Below are positions 60,520 to 64,000 of a DNA stretch of 64,000 nt, piece by piece. This DNA comes from Microbulbifer taiwanensis (lineage in GTDB: Bacteria > Pseudomonadota > Gammaproteobacteria > Pseudomonadales > Cellvibrionaceae): positions 124,001-188,000 of the forward strand of contig NZ_JACZFR010000025.1 in NCBI RefSeq assembly GCF_014904815.1, given 5' to 3'. The first letter of the stretch is position 1. Every line of letters starts with the position of its first letter. A program made the translations under genes and the position numbers. The notes beneath the pieces are model-generated. The model was not told where the DNA came from, searched no databases, and saw only the letters and a list, made by a program, of their open reading frames with translations.

Positions 60520-61521
60520 CTAGATACTGCGCTTGCCGGACAGGTTCAGGGTCAGCTCCAGCAATCCTGTCCAGGGATCCTGGTCTCTGCCGCCCTTGAT
60601 GGCGGAGTCCACCGCGCGGGCGCGCAGCAGCAGGCCTTCCAGCTGTCGCGGGCGCAGGCGGGCCAGGGCGGCCTGTACCAGCGGCTGGCGCTTCTGGATG
60701 CGCACCAGGCGCGCCAGTGGCTGGCCCTGTTCCAATTTCTCGCCGATCTCCAGCAGGCTGCGGATCTCGCGGGCCAGGGCCCAGAGCACCACAGGCGCTT
60801 CGATGCCTTCCGCGCGCAGGCCGTGCAGTGTCTTGATCGCATTTTCGGCATCACCGGCCAGGGCCCTGTCGATCAGGCCGAAGACATCGTAGCGGGCGGA
60901 GCTGGCCACGGCGTCGTTCATCATTTCCGCGGTGATCAGGTTGTCCTGGCTCAACAGTTTGAGCTTTTCGATTTCTTGGCTGGCGGCGAGCAGGTTGCCC
61001 TCGACCCGCTCGGCCAGTATCTGGATTGCCTCTGGCTCCGCATTCAGGTCCGCTGCGCGCAGTCGCTGGTGGATCCAGCGCGGCATTTCCCCGGCATCCA
61101 CCGGCCACACCTGGATCAGCACGCCTTTCTGGTCCAGTGCCTTGATCCACTTGCTGTTGAGCTGGGATCTATCCAGTTTTGGCAGCACCAGCAACAGCAG
61201 CAGATCGTCGCCGGCGAGCGCGGCGAACTCCTGCAATGCCTTGCTGCCCTTGTCCCCGGGTTTGCCGCCAGGCAAGCGCAGTTCGACGACTTTCTTTTCC
61301 GCAAACAGGGACATACTGCCGGCGGAGGCCAGCAGCTGGCCCCAGTCGAAGTTGTGCTCTCCGTGCAGCAGTTCGCGCTCGCTGAATCCACATTTGCGCG
61401 CGGCTGCGCGGATGCTGTCGCAGCACTCCTGCACCAGTAGCGGTTCATCACCGGAGACGACGTAAATCGGGACCAGGCCCTTGTTCAGGCTCTGCGATAA
61501 TTGGCGGGGGTTGATACGCAC
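60520..61521 (-). CDS. holA: DNA polymerase III delta subunit
   Basis: 333 residues, the clamp-loader subunit that opens the beta clamp. The N-terminus MRINPRQLSQSLNKGLVPIY is followed by VVSGDEPLLVQECCDSIRAA, the typical HolA opening. MSLFAEKKVVELRLPGGKPG and GNLLAASQEIEKLKLLSQDN are further conserved regions. The start is GTG at 61521, six bases after the lptE stop. Order leuS-lptE-holA is conserved in gammaproteobacteria. Confidence 0.96.
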   Translation of the reverse strand: MRINPRQLSQSLNKGLVPIYVVSGDEPLLVQECCDSIRAAARKCGFSERELLHGEHNFDWGQLLASAGSMSLFAEKKVVELRLPGGKPGDKGSKALQEFAALAGDDLLLLLVLPKLDRSQLNSKWIKALDQKGVLIQVWPVDAGEMPRWIHQRLRAADLNAEPEAIQILAERVEGNLLAASQEIEKLKLLSQDNLITAEMMNDAVASSARYDVFGLIDRALAGDAENAIKTLHGLRAEGIEAPVVLWALAREIRSLLEIGEKLEQGQPLARLVRIQKRQPLVQAALARLRPRQLEGLLLRARAVDSAIKGGRDQDPWTGLLELTLNLSGKRSI

Positions 61522-61527
61522 AGGGAA

Positions 61528-62052
61528 TCAGTAACTCCGGTCTTCCGCAGTGGCGCTGACATCGATGCGGCGCAGGCGGTCGATAATGCGGCCGATCAGC
61601 TCGCGGCGCATTTCCTCGCGCAGCAGCAGTTCTTCCTCGCCCTTGCTCACCACTTCGTTCTCGTCCCACTCGAGAGTCCGGTAGACGTCCGCCTCGGCGT
61701 TGTTGAGCAGGGTGCGGCCACTGCTGTCGCGCACGCTGTAGAGGGCGCTGGTGATCAGCTCGTATTCCGACGCGCGGCCCCGCGCATCCACGGAGACGGT
61801 GCGCTTGCGCTCGGTTTCCTTGTGAATGGTCAGCGCGTAGTCCGCCTCCAGCGGTGATTCCGCCATCGGCAGGCCGGCGTTCTGCAGCAGGCGTGTCAGC
61901 TCCTGGGCGATATCACTGCGCGGATCCTCGGCAGAAATGTACAGCTGGCTGCCGGGTGGGAAGTTTTTTGGCGCGCCGCGCAGGTGCCAGCCGCAGCTGA
62001 CGGTAGTGATTACCACGAGCAGGAGCAGGGTGCGGTTGAATATTTTTTTCAT
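61528..62052 (-). CDS. lptE: LPS-assembly lipoprotein LptE
   Basis: 174-residue outer-membrane lipoprotein that plugs LptD and helps insert LPS. MKKIFNRTLLLLVVITTVSC is a lipoprotein signal with Cys20, followed by GWHLRGAPKNFPPGSQLYIS, typical for LptE. An open frame runs upstream to 62118 but would put Arg-rich sequence before the signal peptide and runs into the inverted repeat; ATG 62052 is therefore chosen. The gene sits between leuS and holA as in most relatives. Confidence 0.95.
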   Translation of the reverse strand: MKKIFNRTLLLLVVITTVSCGWHLRGAPKNFPPGSQLYISAEDPRSDIAQELTRLLQNAGLPMAESPLEADYALTIHKETERKRTVSVDARGRASEYELITSALYSVRDSSGRTLLNNAEADVYRTLEWDENEVVSKGEEELLLREEMRRELIGRIIDRLRRIDVSATAEDRSY

Positions 62053-62069
62053 AATGTTTTTTGTGCTTC

Positions 62070-62123
62070 GTAGGGTGCGCCGAACGCACCTTTGACCCCG
62101 GCGGTGCGCACGGCGCACCCTAC
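62070..62123. repeat. GTAGGGTGCGC inverted repeat between leuS and lptE
   Basis: Two 21-base arms, GTAGGGTGCGCCGAACGCACC and its reverse partner, match at 19 of 21 positions and are separated by 12 bases. It is a short palindromic extragenic element of a type different from the TGTAGGAGC family, inserted in an otherwise compact housekeeping operon. Confidence 0.75.
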
Positions 62124-62150
62124 CGGGAGGCTGGTTATTTGGCGACGCGG

Positions 62151-64000
62151 TTATTTGGCAACGATATTGACCAGCTTGCCCGGCACCACAATCACCTTGC
62201 GCACCGTGGCATCGCCGATAAATTTCTGCACGTTATCGTCGGCCAGTGCCATTTTTTCCAGCGTTTCCTTGTCGGCTTCCGCCGGCGCTTCCAGCTTGGC
62301 GCGCACCTTGCCATTGACCTGCACCACCAGGGTGATACTTGAGCGCACCAGGGCGTTCTCATCCACCAGCGGCCACTGTGCGTCCACCAGCGGTGCAGTA
62401 TTACCCAGCGCCTGCCACAGCTGGTGGCAGATATGCGGGGTGATCGGTGCCAGCAGCAGTACCGCGGCCTGCAGCGCCTCGCGCTCGACCGCCAGGCCCT
62501 GGGCGCTGTCGCGCTCGGCCAGCTTGCCCACTTCGTTCAGCAGTTCCATCACCGCGGCCACGGCGGTATTGAAGGTCTGGCGGCGGCCGTAGTCGTCGCC
62601 GACCTTCTGGATGGTCTCGTGGGTCTTGCGGCGCAGCTGCTGCTGTTTGTCGGAGAGTTCAGCCTGGTCGATATCGACACTGCTGCCGCCGGCGGCCATA
62701 TGGCCGTGCACGGTTTTCCAGAGTTTGCGCAGGAAGCGGCTGGCGCCCTCGACACCGGCGTCGTGCCATTCCAGAGTCTGCTCCGGCGGTGCGGCGAACA
62801 TGGTGAACAGGCGCACGGTATCGGCGCCGTACTGCTCCACCGCGGCGTGGGGATCTATGCCGTTGTTCTTGGACTTGGACATCTTGACCACACCGCCGGC
62901 GATGACTTCTTCACCGCTGGCGCGCTCGATCGCCTTGATCGGCTTGCCCTTGTCGTCACGCTCGACATCGACGTCGGCGGGATTGATCCAGGTCTTGTGG
63001 CCCTTCTCTTCCTTGTAGAAGGATTCCGCCAGCACCATGCCCTGGCACAGCAGCTGCTTGAAGGGCTCGTCGCTATCTACCAGACCCTCGTCGCGCATCA
63101 GCTTGTGGAAAAAGCGCGCGTACAGCAGATGCAGAATGGCGTGCTCGATACCGCCCACATACTGGTCTACCGGCAGCCAGTAGTTGGCGCGCTCCGGATC
63201 CAGCATGCCCTGCTCGAAGTCCGGGCAGGTGTAGCGGGCGTAGTACCAGCTGGATTCCATAAAGGTATCGAAGGTGTCCGTCTCGCGCTGCACCGGCTCG
63301 CCGTTCAATTCGTCTTTGCGCCATTCGGGATCGGCCTTGATCGGTGACTGGACGCCGTCCAGCTCCACGTCCTCCGGCAGCAGTACCGGCAGCCTGTCAG
63401 CCGGTACCGGTATCTCGCCGCCGTCGGGCAGGTTGAACATCGGGATGGGCGCGCCCCAGTAGCGTTGGCGGGATACACCCCAGTCGCGCAACCGGTAGTT
63501 GGTGGTCACCCGGCCCTTGCCGGCGGCTTCCAGCGCGTCGGCGATGGCGTTGAAGGCGGCATCAAAGTCGAGGCCGTCGAAACCGCCGGAATTCACCAGC
63601 ACACCCTTGTCGGTAAAGGGCTCTTTGCCCGGGTCGATGGCGTCATCGTTCGCGGGTGCCACCACCTGCGTGATCGGCAGGTCGTACTTGTGTGCGAATT
63701 CCCAGTCGCGCTGATCGTGGGCCGGCACGGCCATCACGGCGCCGGAGCCGTAGTCCATCAGCACATAGTTGGCGATCCACACCGGCACTTCCTCGCCGGT
63801 GATCGGATGAATCGCTTTGATGCCTGTGTCCATACCCTTCTTGTCCATGGTGGCCATATCGGCCTCGGACAGGGACTGCTTCTTGCACTCGGCAATAAAG
63901 GCCTTTAGTTCGGCATTGCCTTCCGCCAGCGCCAGGGAAATCGGGTGCTCCGCGGCCAGGGACACATAAGTCACGCCCATCAATGTATCCGGGCGGGTGG
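62151..64000 (-). CDS. leuS: Leucyl-tRNA synthetase, 5' part cut by window
   Basis: C-terminal ~610 residues of the class I leucyl-tRNA synthetase. The frame is open to the window edge; the first Met inside is at 63983, but the real start is outside. The CP1 editing domain is visible ([52 protein letters not shown]), then the catalytic core ([38 protein letters not shown]), the KMSKS loop as [14 protein letters not shown], and the anticodon-binding and C-terminal domains ([29 protein letters not shown]). It is the first gene of the leuS-lptE-holA cluster. Confidence 0.97.
   Translation of the reverse strand, partial: TRPDTLMGVTYVSLAAEHPISLALAEGNAELKAFIAECKKQSLSEADMATMDKKGMDTGIKAIHPITGEEVPVWIANYVLMDYGSGAVMAVPAHDQRDWEFAHKYDLPITQVVAPANDDAIDPGKEPFTDKGVLVNSGGFDGLDFDAAFNAIADALEAAGKGRVTTNYRLRDWGVSRQRYWGAPIPMFNLPDGGEIPVPADRLPVLLPEDVELDGVQSPIKADPEWRKDELNGEPVQRETDTFDTFMESSWYYARYTCPDFEQGMLDPERANYWLPVDQYVGGIEHAILHLLYARFFHKLMRDEGLVDSDEPFKQLLCQGMVLAESFYKEEKGHKTWINPADVDVERDDKGKPIKAIERASGEEVIAGGVVKMSKSKNNGIDPHAAVEQYGADTVRLFTMFAAPPEQTLEWHDAGVEGASRFLRKLWKTVHGHMAAGGSSVDIDQAELSDKQQQLRRKTHETIQKVGDDYGRRQTFNTAVAAVMELLNEVGKLAERDSAQGLAVEREALQAAVLLLAPITPHICHQLWQALGNTAPLVDAQWPLVDENALVRSSITLVVQVNGKVRAKLEAPAEADKETLEKMALADDNVQKFIGDATVRKVIVVPGKLVNIVAK

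Overview
The window is high-GC gammaproteobacterial DNA. The leuS-lptE-holA order, the GH18 chitinase, the PldA-type phospholipases and the TonB-dependent receptors fit a marine Cellvibrionales/Microbulbifer-like bacterium. That assignment is inferred from gene content only.

Positions 1-39628 form one iron-acquisition locus. On the left are a PepSY/DUF3649 pair (minus strand), an ECF sigma factor with its FecR anti-sigma, a second ECF sigma factor that closely resembles PvdS, and a stand-alone FecR N-terminal domain. Each sigma gene has a sigma70-type promoter overlapped by a near-perfect Fur box. The biosynthetic operon follows (5124-31829): MbtH protein, type II thioesterase, Sfp-type phosphopantetheinyl transferase and four NRPS proteins. 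I read the assembly line as FAAL-ACP-C-A(Ser)-PCP-C-beta-hydroxylase // interface-A(Asp)-PCP // C-A(Thr)-PCP-E/C-A(Pro-like)-PCP // C-A-PCP-E/C-A-PCP-TE. The last two A domains are identical over about 1.67 kb of DNA. Next come a transducer-type TonB receptor, an L-ornithine N5-monooxygenase (PvdA-like), a hydroxyornithine formyltransferase (PvdF-like), an FhuF-type ferric reductase and a PvdE-like ABC exporter. The expected product is a fatty-acylated peptide siderophore binding iron through beta-hydroxyaspartate and, by inference, two N5-formyl-N5-hydroxyornithines.

Five promoters in this locus share the pattern CTAAAY-N16-CGTC, which matches the PvdS iron-starvation box: one before mbtH, a divergent pair between pvdA and pvdF, and a divergent pair between fhuF and the exporter. 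This gives a readable cascade: iron -> Fur -> ECF sigma factors -> synthesis, modification, export and iron release, with the receptor/FecR pair sensing the ferri-siderophore.

From 39629 to 48531 lie a gene I do not recognise, two tandem outer-membrane phospholipase A genes, a Nudix hydrolase behind a small palindromic element, a PLP-dependent basic amino acid decarboxylase, a BlaI-type repressor with an M56-M23 fusion protease, and a DUF454 membrane protein. From 48528 to 56167 is a phosphonate catabolism island: GntR regulator, phosphonoacetaldehyde hydrolase, PhnZ-like HD oxygenase, FAD oxidoreductase, MFS transporter and a divergent TonB receptor. Matching dyads in the divergent region suggest one regulator controls both directions. 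The right end holds an AidB-like acyl-CoA dehydrogenase, a Tat-exported Kelch protein, a GH18 chitinase and the holA-lptE-leuS housekeeping cluster, with leuS cut by the window edge. Three copies of a TGTAGGAGC palindromic (REP/BIME-like) element lie between genes, and a related sequence sits inside the duplicated A domains.
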